A DNA stretch of 64,000 nt from Polaribacter sp. BM10 (GCF_002005425.1 NZ_CP019704.1:3076001-3140000); one strand, 5' to 3'. Shown: positions 43,361-51,303, counted from the stretch's first letter. Translations and numbers: made by a program. Notes: generated from the letters alone by a model not told the origin.

Positions 43361-43633
43361 ATGGAAAATGTTTTTAAGTATTTCGAATTTTCTGACTTTT
43401 TTAAAGATGAGTCAGGTTCTTTTTCTGGAAATGAAATTTGTTTTACAGATTTAAATGAAACTCATTTTTTAATTTTCGAGAAAGAAGATTCAATATATAA
43501 TTTATATGTTTCTAAATTTTCAAATAAAAAAGAAGTAGGGCAAAAAGCGCCAGAAATTTTAGAACTAGTGGTTCAAAATTACGATAAAAGTAAACCAGAA
43601 CATAGAATTGCATTAAGGCAATATTTAGGCTAA
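43361..43633 (+). CDS. Unknown 90-aa protein after clpS
   Basis: An acidic, Phe-rich cytoplasmic protein beginning 'MENVFKYFEFSDFFKDESGS', with alternating strand-like segments and a C-terminal helix 'KSKPEHRIALRQYLG'. I do not recognise the family. The start is 5 nt after the clpS stop and a terminator overlaps its stop, so it is the third gene of prmA-clpS-orf. A link to protein turnover would be guesswork. Confidence 0.72.
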   Translation: MENVFKYFEFSDFFKDESGSFSGNEICFTDLNETHFLIFEKEDSIYNLYVSKFSNKKEVGQKAPEILELVVQNYDKSKPEHRIALRQYLG

Positions 43634-43661
43634 ACTTGAGGTGAATCTCAAGTTTTTTTAT
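43632..43661 (+). terminator. Terminator of prmA-clpS operon
   Basis: AAACTTGAG/CTCAAGTTT stem, GTGAAT loop, T-run. Confidence 0.88.
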
Positions 43662-43723
43662 TTTTTTATAAAAACCATGTGACTTTTATATTCGTATGTG
43701 TCTTATATAATAGAAAGTAAGAA

Positions 43724-43915
43724 ATGAATTTAAGATTTATAATGATATTTGTAGTGGTTTTGACGATTCCTTTTTTAGGTTATAGTCAAATGGTTCCACC
43801 TCCAATTCCACCTCCACCGCCACCAGGTCTTCCAATAGATGGTTTTACAGGTGTCTTATTGGCTATAGGTGTGGCTTATGGTTCAAAAAAAATATTTAAA
43901 GATAGTAGTAGTTAG
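43724..43915 (+). CDS. Minimal PID-CTERM-like sorted peptide
   Basis: A 63-aa precursor consisting of a signal peptide (about 1-21, ending 'FLGYSQ'), a proline stretch ('PPPIPPPPPPGLPID'), one hydrophobic helix ('GFTGVLLAIGVAYG') and a short tail beginning 'SKKIF'. The Pro-Ile-Asp then helix then basic-tail pattern matches the flavobacterial PID-CTERM sorting signal, an exosortase-type C-terminal signal. Apart from targeting signals, only about a dozen mainly proline residues remain. It is monocistronic with a terminator at 43941. No exosortase gene is in this window. Confidence 0.75.
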   Translation: MNLRFIMIFVVVLTIPFLGYSQMVPPPIPPPPPPGLPIDGFTGVLLAIGVAYGSKKIFKDSSS

Positions 43916-43940
43916 TTTTAATACTAAGTTTGGTTAGATA

Positions 43941-43973
43941 AAAGGCCTTAAACGAAAGTTTAAGGTCTTTTTG
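43941..43973 (+). terminator. Terminator of PID-CTERM-like gene
   Basis: AAAGGCCTTAAAC/GTTTAAGGTCTTT with a GAAA tetraloop and T-run. Confidence 0.9.
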
Positions 43974-43976
43974 TGT

Positions 43977-44003
43977 AAAAAAACCCACTTCAAAAGAAGT
44001 GGG
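43977..44003 (-). terminator. Orphan minus-strand terminator
   Basis: CCCACTTC/GAAGTGGG with an AAAA loop, and a run of A on its left that becomes the U-run on the minus strand. The nearest annotated minus-strand gene upstream (tRNA-Arg) already has its own terminator, so this one implies another short transcript from about 44004-44131. Confidence 0.8.
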
Positions 44004-44131
44004 ACGCTTATTGCGTAAAGATAAGGGGTATAATATATTGTTGTAAATTTTAAGAGTAGTATTAAAAACTTAAATTTAGTTAATTGTTTTTGAATAATAA
44101 CTATTAAAACGGATTTAATTTTTTAATTAAA
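44004..44131 (-). ncRNA. Candidate small RNA
   Basis: About 130 nt on the minus strand between the tRNA-Arg terminator and the orphan terminator at 43977-44003. No ATG occurs in this stretch on the minus strand. It contains a second small inverted repeat, ACGC-TTATT-GCGT, directly before the terminator stem. The promoter and 5' end are not defined. The call rests on the unexplained terminator. Confidence 0.35.
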
Positions 44132-44132
44132 T

Positions 44133-44166
44133 AAAAAAGCTTCCATATTAATGGAAGCTTTTTTTG
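44133..44166 (-). terminator. Terminator after tRNA-Arg
   Basis: A 14-bp perfect stem AAAAAAGCTTCCAT/ATGGAAGCTTTTTT with an ATTA loop, immediately after the tRNA 3' end. Confidence 0.92.
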
Positions 44167-44240
44167 TGACCATGCTAGGATTCAAACCTAGAACCTCTTG
44201 AGCCGTAATCAAGTGCGCTATTCAGTTGCGCCACATGGCC
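44167..44240 (-). tRNA. tRNA-Arg (anticodon ACG)
   Basis: A full cloverleaf can be drawn on the minus strand. The acceptor stem is GGCCATG/CATGGTC, and the D arm is GCGC...GCGC. The anticodon stem is CTTGA/TCAAG with a 7-nt loop TTACGGC, giving anticodon ACG. The T arm is CTAGG...CCTAG around TTTGAAT. The A34 would normally be edited to inosine to read CGN codons. CCA is not encoded. A terminator follows directly. Confidence 0.95.
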
Positions 44241-44299
44241 TTTTTGCGGGTGCAAATATAAATGCATTTTTTTAAACTAAGAAATCTTATGCGGTTTTT

Positions 44300-44530
44300 T
44301 TACGAATTTATTTCTTTAGCATACGTATCTATGATAGTTTGGGCTTTTTCAATATCAGATTTTAAGATAAGTAGTTCAACAGCTGTTCTATGTTCTCCAA
44401 AGCCACCTAATCTGGCAGATTCTACTCTATCTTTAATTATTGACCCTATGTTGATGCTGTCTAATCTGTTTTGTAGTCCTTTTACAATAATAAAAGAACC
44501 AGAGAATATTGTTACATGTTCTGTTTTCAT
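44300..44530 (-). CDS. DUF2007-type small signal-transducing-like protein
   Basis: A 76-aa protein with the DUF2007 ferredoxin-like pattern: 'HVTIFSGSFIIVKGLQNRLDSINIGSIIKD', then 'VELLILKSDIEKAQTIIDTYAKEI'. These small domains are thought to bind peptides or ligands; function unknown. A plus-strand frame over the same bases has no such pattern and is rejected. It lies 13 nt after the 50-aa gene and ahead of tRNA-Arg on the same strand. Confidence 0.87.
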   Translation of the reverse strand: MKTEHVTIFSGSFIIVKGLQNRLDSINIGSIIKDRVESARLGGFGEHRTAVELLILKSDIEKAQTIIDTYAKEINS

Positions 44531-44543
44531 AATATATAATTTT

Positions 44544-44696
44544 TTATTCTAATGAGTTCTGTGTTACAAAAGCTCGCCAACCAATGATAGCCATTTGCAG
44601 TTTTGTAGCTTTAGAGAGATCTAAACCTCTTTTAGTATAAGAAGGTAGAAAAAGTTTATTAGTTTTTGCAAGAAATTTAAATACTCGTTTTTTCAT
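44544..44696 (-). CDS. 50-aa conserved-looking basic peptide
   Basis: A short ORF encoding a basic peptide beginning 'MKKRVFKFLAKTNKLFLPSY', continuing 'TKRGLDLSKATKLQMAIIGW' and ending 'RAFVTQNSLE'. I recall near-identical short proteins in many flavobacteria, some labelled SsrA-binding protein, though there is no SmpB domain here. It precedes the DUF2007 gene by 13 nt, suggesting co-transcription. Function unknown. Confidence 0.7.
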   Translation of the reverse strand: MKKRVFKFLAKTNKLFLPSYTKRGLDLSKATKLQMAIIGWRAFVTQNSLE

Positions 44697-44731
44697 TAGA
44701 TGTTAATTTCAATATCAAATTTAATGAAAAT

Positions 44732-44757
44732 AAACAACTCTTTTTAAAGAGTTGTTT
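44732..44757. terminator. Hairpin between small ORFs
   Basis: A 12-bp perfect stem AAACAACTCTTT/AAAGAGTTGTTT with a 2-nt loop. The U-runs on both strands are short, so terminator strength is uncertain. Confidence 0.6.
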
Positions 44758-44767
44758 TATATGAAGA

Positions 44768-44833
44768 TTAGAATAGTACAGAAAAAATAATGTCTGCAAT
44801 ATCTTTAACGGTTTTTGTAATAATAAGTATCAT
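44768..44833 (-). CDS. Putative 21-aa hydrophobic peptide
   Basis: ATG at 44833 opens a 21-codon frame giving a mostly aliphatic, amphipathic helix ('MILIITKTVKDIADIIFSVL' plus Phe). A hairpin at 44732-44757 follows the stop. A near-consensus -7 box (TAACTTTT) lies about 15 nt upstream of the ATG. Size and character resemble type I toxin or modulin-like peptides, but nothing proves translation. Confidence 0.3.
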   Translation of the reverse strand: MILIITKTVKDIADIIFSVLF

Positions 44834-45186
44834 AATATAAGTTTTAAAAGTTAATAATTTGAGGTAATTTCGAAATTGTCTTATCAATATATATAGTTTG
44901 AAAGCTTGCTACCAAACACTTTAATACTTATTTATTAGATTGATTTTAAGTTTGTAATTAAAAAATAATTATTAGTTATAATGTGTAACTTATAATCCTT
45001 TATTTAAGTTTGTTTTATTAATCAATAACTGTAATAATGTTTTAATGTGTAATTAAATTAAGCGTTTTATTTTATTGTTTTTTCAAAATAAAGCAAAACA
45101 GATATTTTATATGTAGTATTTTTCGCTTTCTATCTTTTCCTTTATCTTAAAGTGATAATAATGTATCTTCGCAAAAAACAAATTTT
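44834..45186. other. AT-rich divergent intergenic region
   Basis: About 350 bp between the putative 21-aa peptide and the antiporter gene. The only element I can support is a TATCTTCG -7-like box at 45164-45171, 16 bp before the antiporter ATG. Confidence 0.5.
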
Positions 45187-46125
45187 ATGAGTATTTTTTA
45201 TGTAATTATAGGTTTAGTTATGTTGGTTGTTGGTGGTGAGTTTTTAGTAAAATCTTCTATAGGTTTATCATTTAAACTAAATATATCTAAAATGGTTATT
45301 GGTATGACGGTAGTTTCTTTTGCTACTTCTGCACCAGAATTACTTGTAAGTTTACAAGCTGCTTTAGATGGCTCTCCGGCAATTGCGATAAATAATGTTA
45401 TTGGTTCTAACATTGCAAATATTGGTTTGGTTTTAGGTATTACAGCGATTATTGGACCAATAGCTGTAGATAAAGGATTCTATAAATTGAATTGGCCGGT
45501 TATGATGGTGTTTTCTTTGGTTCTTTATTATTTCTTAAAAAATGACAATATTTTAACTACAGCAGAAGGAATTGTTTTAATAATAGGTTTAGCTATTTTC
45601 TTATTTGTTTTAATAAGGAATGCACGTAAAGAAGATGTTTCTATAGAGGATGTTGATGAAGCTTTGGAATCAATTGGTTATGGCAAAATTTTTATTTGGT
45701 TGTTAATTGGAGCTATTGCACTTTATTATGGATCTGAATTTCTAGTTGACGGAGCCAAGGATATTGCTAAAAACATGGGTGTAAGTGAAGGAGTGATATC
45801 AATAACAATGATTGCTATTGGAACTAGTGTGCCAGAATTGGCTGCATCTGTAATAGCGGCTGTGAAAGGAGAAAAAGCAATATCTTTAGGTAACTTAATA
45901 GGTTCTAATATATTTAATATAGCATCTGTACTAGGTGTAACATCTTTAGTAAAAAACATCTATGTTACAGAAGATCAAATTTTGTCAAGAGATATCTTTT
46001 GGATGCTAGGTTTTGCCGCTGTTTTAATTCCTCTAGTATTTCTACCTAAAAAGTATATTTTAAGTAGGTTTAAAGGTATATTTCTATTTATTGCTTATGT
46101 GCTATTTATCTATTTAGTTCTTTAA
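45187..46125 (+). CDS. Calcium/sodium antiporter (CaCA family, YrbG-like)
   Basis: A 312-aa inner-membrane protein of about ten helices with two inverted Na_Ca_ex repeats. The alpha-1 motif is 'GMTVVSFATSAPELLVSLQAALDG' (about 40-63) with 'NNVIGSNIANIGLVLG'. The alpha-2 motif is 'MIAIGTSVPELAASVIAAVKGE' (about 205-226) with 'GNLIGSNIFNIASVLGV'. It exports Ca2+ in exchange for Na+ or H+. Monocistronic, convergent with the glutamine synthetase gene. Confidence 0.94.
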   Translation: MSIFYVIIGLVMLVVGGEFLVKSSIGLSFKLNISKMVIGMTVVSFATSAPELLVSLQAALDGSPAIAINNVIGSNIANIGLVLGITAIIGPIAVDKGFYKLNWPVMMVFSLVLYYFLKNDNILTTAEGIVLIIGLAIFLFVLIRNARKEDVSIEDVDEALESIGYGKIFIWLLIGAIALYYGSEFLVDGAKDIAKNMGVSEGVISITMIAIGTSVPELAASVIAAVKGEKAISLGNLIGSNIFNIASVLGVTSLVKNIYVTEDQILSRDIFWMLGFAAVLIPLVFLPKKYILSRFKGIFLFIAYVLFIYLVL

Positions 46126-46136
46126 AAATTAGACAT

Positions 46137-46167
46137 AAAAAAAGCTCGCAATTTGCGAGCTTTTTTT
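46137..46167. terminator. Bidirectional terminator
   Basis: AAAAAAAGCTCGCAA/TTTGCGAGCTTTTTTT, shared by the antiporter gene (+) and the glutamine synthetase gene (-). Confidence 0.92.
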
Positions 46168-46183
46168 GGTTTAATTATTAGTC

Positions 46184-47209
46184 TTAGCTAATATTTGCAG
46201 ACTTTACAGTCTTTATAATTCTACCAGCAATTTTGTATGGATCTCCATTAGAAGCAGGTCTTCTGTCTTCTAACCATCCTTTCCATCCTTTTTCTACTGT
46301 AATAATTGGTATTCTAATTGATGCTCCTCTATCAGAAATTCCCCAAGAGAAATCGTTAATAGATGCAGTTTCATGATCACCAGTTAAACGTTGGTCGTTA
46401 AACTCACCGTAAACAGCAATATGTTCTTTTACAACTGGTCTAAAAGCTTCACAGATTTTACCATAAATTTCTTCAGAACCACAAGTTCTTAAAACTTCGT
46501 TAGAGAAGTTTGCGTGCATACCAGATCCATTCCAATCCATATCTTTTCCTAATGGTTTTGGGTGATATTCGATATAGTAACCATATTGTTCAGTTAATCT
46601 ATCTAATAAGTAACGTGCAATCCAGATTTCATCACCTGCTTTTTTTGCTCCTTTAGCAAATAATTGGAACTCCCATTGTCCAGATGCAACTTCTTGATTG
46701 ATACCTTCAAAATTTAAACCTGCATCAATACAAAGATCTGCATGCTTTTCAACTAAAAGTCTTCCGTGAGTATTTTTTCCACCTACAGAACAGTAGTACA
46801 TTCCTTGTGGAGCTGGATAACCACCAATAGGGAAACCTAAAGGTAATTGAGTTTTAGTATCCATAATAAAGTATTCTTGTTCGAAACCAAACCAGAAATC
46901 GTTATCATCATCATCAATTGTAGCTCTACCATTAGAAACGTGTGGTGTTCCGTCTGCATTTAAAACTTCAGTCATAACTAAATAACCGTTTATTCTCGCT
47001 GGATCTGGATAGATAGCAACAGGCTTTAATAAACAATCAGAGTCACCTCCAGAAGCTTGTTTTGTAGATGAACCATCAAAAGACCAATTACTTAATTCTT
47101 CAACTGTTCCTTGAAAGTTTTCATGTTCTTCAACTTTGGTTTTACTTCTCATGTTCTGAGTAGGGTAATAACCATCTAACCAAATGTATTCTAATTTAAT
47201 TTTTGCCAT
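46184..47209 (-). CDS. Type II (eukaryote-like) glutamine synthetase
   Basis: A 341-aa GSII enzyme, much shorter than bacterial GSI. The beta-grasp domain opens 'KIKLEYIWLDGYYPTQNMRSKTK' and 'LSNWSFDGSSTKQASGGDSDC'. Catalytic motifs are 'WFGFEQEYFIMD', 'GINQEVASGQWEFQLF', 'DWNGSGMHANFSNE' and 'RGASIRIPI'. It makes glutamine from glutamate, NH3 and ATP. It is divergent from a GSIII gene across a shared 167-bp regulatory region, so the two isozymes are probably controlled together by nitrogen status. Confidence 0.95.
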   Translation of the reverse strand: MAKIKLEYIWLDGYYPTQNMRSKTKVEEHENFQGTVEELSNWSFDGSSTKQASGGDSDCLLKPVAIYPDPARINGYLVMTEVLNADGTPHVSNGRATIDDDDNDFWFGFEQEYFIMDTKTQLPLGFPIGGYPAPQGMYYCSVGGKNTHGRLLVEKHADLCIDAGLNFEGINQEVASGQWEFQLFAKGAKKAGDEIWIARYLLDRLTEQYGYYIEYHPKPLGKDMDWNGSGMHANFSNEVLRTCGSEEIYGKICEAFRPVVKEHIAVYGEFNDQRLTGDHETASINDFSWGISDRGASIRIPIITVEKGWKGWLEDRRPASNGDPYKIAGRIIKTVKSANIS

Positions 47210-47239
47210 AATAAATAATTGTGTATGATGTTAACATTA

Positions 47240-47270
47240 CAAAAATGAAATATTTTACCTACATATCAAA
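47240..47270 (-). promoter_or_regulatory. GSII promoter
   Basis: On the minus strand TTTG (47270-47267), 19-bp spacer, CATTTTTG (47247-47240). This is a near-consensus Bacteroidetes promoter with a leader of about 30 nt to the ATG at 47209. Confidence 0.6.
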
Positions 47271-47273
47271 AAA

Positions 47274-47334
47274 AATAGGGGTAAAATGTCTAATTTTGTA
47301 AAAAAATAATTTAATCCCTAATTTTAATAGGGGT
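47274..47334. promoter_or_regulatory. AATAGGGGT repeats and GSIII promoter
   Basis: AATAGGGGT at 47274-47282 and 47326-47334 are exactly 52 bp apart, about five helical turns. Each has a degenerate inverted partner on its left (TTTTACCTA at 47253, ATCCCTA at 47314). The GSIII -7 box TAATTTTG lies at 47291-47298, so the left copy covers its -33 region and abuts the GSII -33 region. This looks like a dual operator for nitrogen control (inference). Confidence 0.6.
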
Positions 47335-47376
47335 CATTTATTTAAAAGTAAAAAAAAGACTTAAAAAAATAACAAT

Positions 47377-49560
47377 ATGTCAATTATTAGGTTCAATGCT
47401 TTACAGGAAACTTTAAGAAGAAAACCGATTAAAGTACAACAAAGTGAAAAAAGATCTACTCTTTTTGGACAGAATGTGTTTAATAAATATGCTATGCAAC
47501 AGTATCTTACACGTTCTGCCTATGAAAGTGTAATGAATGCTATTGAGCATGGTACAAGAATAGATAGAAAAATTGCAGATCAGGTTGCAGTTAGCATGAA
47601 AGATTGGGCTATGTCTAAAGGTGCTACTCATTATACGCATTGGTTTCAGCCGTTAACCGGAGCAACTGCAGAAAAGCATGACGCTTTTTTCGAGTCTATA
47701 AATGGTAGTTTGGCAATGGAAAAGTTTGACGGAGAACAATTGGTGCAACAAGAACCAGATGCTTCTAGTTTTCCTACAGGCGGTATAAGAAATACTTTTG
47801 AAGCAAGAGGTTATACTGCTTGGGATCCTACTTCGCCTGCTTTTATTTACGAAAGAACATTATGTATACCTACTATTTTTGTTGCTTATACAGGTGAAGC
47901 TTTAGATAATAAAACTCCGCTTTTAAGAGCTTTACAAGCTATCGATACACACGCTACAGCTGTTTGTAAATATTTTGATAAAACAATAAGTAAGGTAAAT
48001 GCAACCTTAGGTTGGGAGCAAGAATTTTTCTTAGTTGATAATGCATTGGCATTGTCTAGACCAGATATTCAATTAACAGGTAGAACATTATTAGGCCATT
48101 TTTCTGCTAAAGGTCAACAATTAGACGATCATTACTTTGGTATTATTCCGGTGAGAGTTATGAGCTTTATGCAAGATTTAGAAGAAGAGTGCATGCTTTT
48201 AGGAATTCCCGTAAAAACAAGGCATAATGAAGTTGCCCCAAATCAGTTTGAGGTCGCACCAATATTTGAAGAAGCAAATTTAGCAGTAGATCATAATTCT
48301 TTACTGATGGATGTAATGCAAAAAGTTGCAAAACGACATAATTTTAGAGTTCTTTTTCACGAAAAACCATTTGCAGGAATTAACGGTTCTGGTAAACATA
48401 ACAACTGGTCTTTATCATTAGATAATGGTACAAATTTGCTAAGTCCAGGTAAAACGCCGATGAAAAACCTACAATTTCTTACATTTTTTGTAAATACAAT
48501 TAAAGCGGTTTACGAATATGAAGAATTGTTAAGAGCTTCTGTAGTGTCTGCAGGAAATGATTTTAGGTTAGGTGCAAGTGAAGCGCCACCGCCAATAATT
48601 TCTGTATTTATAGGAAATCAATTATCGGCAGTTTTAGATGAATTAGAAAATGTTACTAAAGGTAAATTATCACCTCAAGAAAAAACAGATTTAAAATTAA
48701 ATATCATTGGTAAAATTCCAGAGATTTTATTAGATAATACTGATAGAAATAGAACTTCTCCTTTTGCTTTTACTGGAAATAAATTTGAGTTTAGAGCAGT
48801 AGGTTCTTCTGCAAATTGTGCAGGACCAATGACTGTTTTAAATACAATTGTTGCAAAACAATTAAAAGAATTTAAAATTGAAGTAGATAAATTAATCGAA
48901 ACAAAAAGTCTTAAAAAAGACGAAGCAGTTTTTAATGTTTTAAGAGAATATATTAAAGAGTCTAAAAAAATTAGATTTGATGGAGACGGTTATGGTGATG
49001 CTTGGGAAAAAGAAGCTATAAAAAGAGGTTTAAGTAATAATAAAAATACACCAGAGGCATTAAAAATTATTACTTCGTATAAAGTTGTAAGCTTATACCA
49101 AGAAATGGATGTAATGAGTAAAGTAGAAGTAGAGGCTCGTTACGAAATAAAATTAGAAGAGTACACCAAACGCATGCAAATAGAAAGCAGAGTTTTGGCA
49201 GATGTTGCAAGAAACCATGTTGTGCCAACAGCTATAATTTATCAAAATACATTATTAGAGAATACTAAGAATTTAAAAGAAATTTTTGGAGATGAGTTTA
49301 AAAAGATAGCTAAAGAGCAAGTAGAATTAATTATGGTAATCTCTAACCATATTACAGAAATTAATGCTTTGGTAATTAAAATGGAAGAACAAAGATCGAA
49401 AGCAAATAAACAAAATGGGTTAAAATCTGCACAACAATATTGCAATAAAGTAAAACCTTTTTTCGAAGAAATTCGTTTTCATTGCGATCAATTAGAAACA
49501 ATGGTAGATGATAATATTTGGCCTTTAACAAAATACAGAGAGCTGTTATTTACTAGATAA
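47377..49560 (+). CDS. Type III glutamine synthetase
   Basis: A 727-aa GSIII-family enzyme, long and characteristic of Bacteroidetes and cyanobacteria. Motifs include 'KGATHYTHWFQPLTGATAEKHD', 'FPTGGIRNTFEARGYTAWDPTSPAFI', 'GWEQEFFLVD', 'RHNEVAPNQFEVAPIFEEANLAVDHN', 'INGSGKHNNWSLS' and 'NRTSPFAFTGNKFEFRAVGSSANCAGPM'. It catalyses the same reaction as the divergent GSII gene. Carrying both, side by side and probably under a common operator, suggests isozyme switching with nitrogen supply. Confidence 0.96.
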   Translation: MSIIRFNALQETLRRKPIKVQQSEKRSTLFGQNVFNKYAMQQYLTRSAYESVMNAIEHGTRIDRKIADQVAVSMKDWAMSKGATHYTHWFQPLTGATAEKHDAFFESINGSLAMEKFDGEQLVQQEPDASSFPTGGIRNTFEARGYTAWDPTSPAFIYERTLCIPTIFVAYTGEALDNKTPLLRALQAIDTHATAVCKYFDKTISKVNATLGWEQEFFLVDNALALSRPDIQLTGRTLLGHFSAKGQQLDDHYFGIIPVRVMSFMQDLEEECMLLGIPVKTRHNEVAPNQFEVAPIFEEANLAVDHNSLLMDVMQKVAKRHNFRVLFHEKPFAGINGSGKHNNWSLSLDNGTNLLSPGKTPMKNLQFLTFFVNTIKAVYEYEELLRASVVSAGNDFRLGASEAPPPIISVFIGNQLSAVLDELENVTKGKLSPQEKTDLKLNIIGKIPEILLDNTDRNRTSPFAFTGNKFEFRAVGSSANCAGPMTVLNTIVAKQLKEFKIEVDKLIETKSLKKDEAVFNVLREYIKESKKIRFDGDGYGDAWEKEAIKRGLSNNKNTPEALKIITSYKVVSLYQEMDVMSKVEVEARYEIKLEEYTKRMQIESRVLADVARNHVVPTAIIYQNTLLENTKNLKEIFGDEFKKIAKEQVELIMVISNHITEINALVIKMEEQRSKANKQNGLKSAQQYCNKVKPFFEEIRFHCDQLETMVDDNIWPLTKYRELLFTR

Positions 49561-49601
49561 AAATATAACACAACAAGTATGGCTTTTTTTAATCAAAAGA
49601 C

Positions 49602-49609
49602 TAAATTTG
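49602..49609 (+). promoter_or_regulatory. -7 box of purM
   Basis: TAAATTTG, 21 bp before the ATG at 49631. It overlaps an in-frame TTG at 49607 and so excludes that as the start. Confidence 0.55.
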
Positions 49610-49630
49610 CATCAACAACAACACAACAAC

Positions 49631-50809
49631 ATGAGTAAAGAAGTTTCTAAAAGATACGCACAAAGAGGTGTTTCTGCATCTAAAGAAGATGTTCATAATG
49701 CTATTAAAAATATAGATAAAGGTTTGTTTCCGAAGGCATTTTGTAAAATTGTACCAGATTATTTAACAAATGATGATGACTATTGCTTAATAATGCACGC
49801 AGATGGTGCAGGTACAAAATCTTCATTAGCATATATGTATTGGAAAGAAACTGGTGATGTTTCTGTTTGGAAAGGTATTGCTCAAGATGCATTAATAATG
49901 AATATCGACGATTTATTATGTGTTGGTGCTACAGATAATATTATGTTATCGTCTACAATTGGACGAAATAAAAGTAAAATTCCTGGTGAAGTTTTATCAG
50001 CAATTATAAATGGTACCGAAGAATTAATTGAAGATTTAAAGAAATTTGGCGTTACAATTCATTCTACAGGTGGAGAAACTGCAGATGTTGGAGATTTGGT
50101 ACGAACAATTATTGTAGATTCTACAGTAACTGCAAGAATGAAACGTACTGATGTAATTGACAATGCAAATATTAAAGCAGGTGATGTAATTGTTGGTTTA
50201 GAGTCTTTTGGACAAGCAACTTATGAAACTGAATATAATGGCGGAATGGGTTCTAACGGATTAACTTCTGCTAGACACGATGTTTTTCATAAATATTTAG
50301 CAGAAAAATATCCAGAAAGCTTTGACGCAGCTGTGCCAGAAGATTTAGTGTATTCTGGTAATACAAAATTAACAGATAAAGTAGAAAATTCTCCTATCGA
50401 TGCAGGTAAATTAGTTTTATCTCCAACAAGAACATACGCGCCAATTATTAAAGAAATTTTAAATAATTTTTCTTCGGATAAAGTGCATGGTATGATTCAT
50501 TGTTCTGGCGGAGCGCAAACTAAAATTTTACATTTTGTAGATAACTTACACATTGTAAAAGATAACATGTTCGAAATACCACCTTTGTTTAAATTGATAC
50601 AAGAACAATCTAAAACAGATTGGAAAGAAATGTATCAAGTATTTAACTGTGGTCATAGAATGGAAGTATATGTTTCTCCGGAAATTGCAGAAAATATTAT
50701 AGAGATTTCTAAATCTTTTAATGTTGATGCTAAAATTGTAGGTAGAGTAGAAGCATCAGAAACCAAAAAACTGACAATAAAAAGTGAGTTTGGTACTTTT
50801 GAGTATTAA
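49631..50809 (+). CDS. purM: Phosphoribosylformylglycinamidine cyclo-ligase
   Basis: I start it at the ATG at 49631; the in-frame TTG at 49607 falls inside the -7 box. The 392-aa AIR synthase carries 'RYAQRGVSASKEDVHNAI', 'LIMHADGAGTKSSLAYMYWKETGD', 'QDALIMNIDDLLCVGA', 'STGGETADVGDLVRTIIVDSTVTA' and 'MGSNGLTSARHDVF'. It performs the ATP-dependent ring closure of FGAM to AIR in purine synthesis. It is longer than E. coli PurM, as usual for the Bacteroidetes form. It is monocistronic, with a terminator at 50833. Confidence 0.93.
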   Translation: MSKEVSKRYAQRGVSASKEDVHNAIKNIDKGLFPKAFCKIVPDYLTNDDDYCLIMHADGAGTKSSLAYMYWKETGDVSVWKGIAQDALIMNIDDLLCVGATDNIMLSSTIGRNKSKIPGEVLSAIINGTEELIEDLKKFGVTIHSTGGETADVGDLVRTIIVDSTVTARMKRTDVIDNANIKAGDVIVGLESFGQATYETEYNGGMGSNGLTSARHDVFHKYLAEKYPESFDAAVPEDLVYSGNTKLTDKVENSPIDAGKLVLSPTRTYAPIIKEILNNFSSDKVHGMIHCSGGAQTKILHFVDNLHIVKDNMFEIPPLFKLIQEQSKTDWKEMYQVFNCGHRMEVYVSPEIAENIIEISKSFNVDAKIVGRVEASETKKLTIKSEFGTFEY

Positions 50810-50832
50810 GCTTATTAAAAATAAATTTTACT

Positions 50833-50866
50833 AAAAACTCTAAACATTGTCGTTTAGAGTTTTTTA
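50833..50866. terminator. Bidirectional terminator
   Basis: AAAAACTCTAAAC/GTTTAGAGTTTTT with an ATTGTC loop, between purM (+) and the convergent lipoprotein gene (-). Confidence 0.9.
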
Positions 50867-50871
50867 TTGAA

Positions 50872-51303
50872 TTATCTTTTCTTAAAAGCAAAATCAATCT
50901 TAAAATCGTTGTTAGAAACTTCGGCTTTTAAAAGTTTGTTTTCTAGGTAGTATTTTATTTTTGTGGGAAACTCATTTTCTAAATTCTCACAAATAAAAGA
51001 AGTGTCGGTTTGTTTTGTGAATTTAAAAAGAGTAGCAGTTTCATTTACGCCAACAACTTTTAAATATAAAGTATCTTTTAAATTAATAATTTCCATTTGT
51101 TCGTAAAAAGTTGTGTCTTTATCTTTTAGAGTAATCCCTTCTCCTGTAAAATTTTTATGCCAAGTTTCTAATGTTAAAGTGCTATCTGCTTTTTCTACTC
51201 GAATCCATTTTCCTATTAAAAATGAAGGTTTTTTTAATATTGTTTTTTCTTTATTACAAGAAAAAATAATTAAGAAACAGCATAAAATTAGTGTTGGTTT
51301 CAT
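50872..51303 (-). CDS. DUF6265-like lipoprotein
   Basis: A 143-aa lipoprotein ('MKPTLILCCFLIIFSC', Cys16). The mature part is a small lipocalin-like beta barrel: 'FLIGKWIRVEKADSTLTLETWHKNFTGEG' followed by alternating strands ('YEQMEIINLKDTLYLKVVGV') and 'FICENLENEFPTKIKYYLE'. The W-x-G opening and 'E-x-W-x10-G' pattern fit DUF6265, a family of unknown function. Monocistronic, divergent from prfA. Confidence 0.8.
   Translation of the reverse strand: MKPTLILCCFLIIFSCNKEKTILKKPSFLIGKWIRVEKADSTLTLETWHKNFTGEGITLKDKDTTFYEQMEIINLKDTLYLKVVGVNETATLFKFTKQTDTSFICENLENEFPTKIKYYLENKLLKAEVSNNDFKIDFAFKKR

Noticed and set aside
44262..44552. Plus-strand frame of 96 codons opposite the DUF2007 gene
   Set aside because: The minus-strand frame (44300-44530) has a recognisable DUF2007 pattern and operon context; the plus frame has none.
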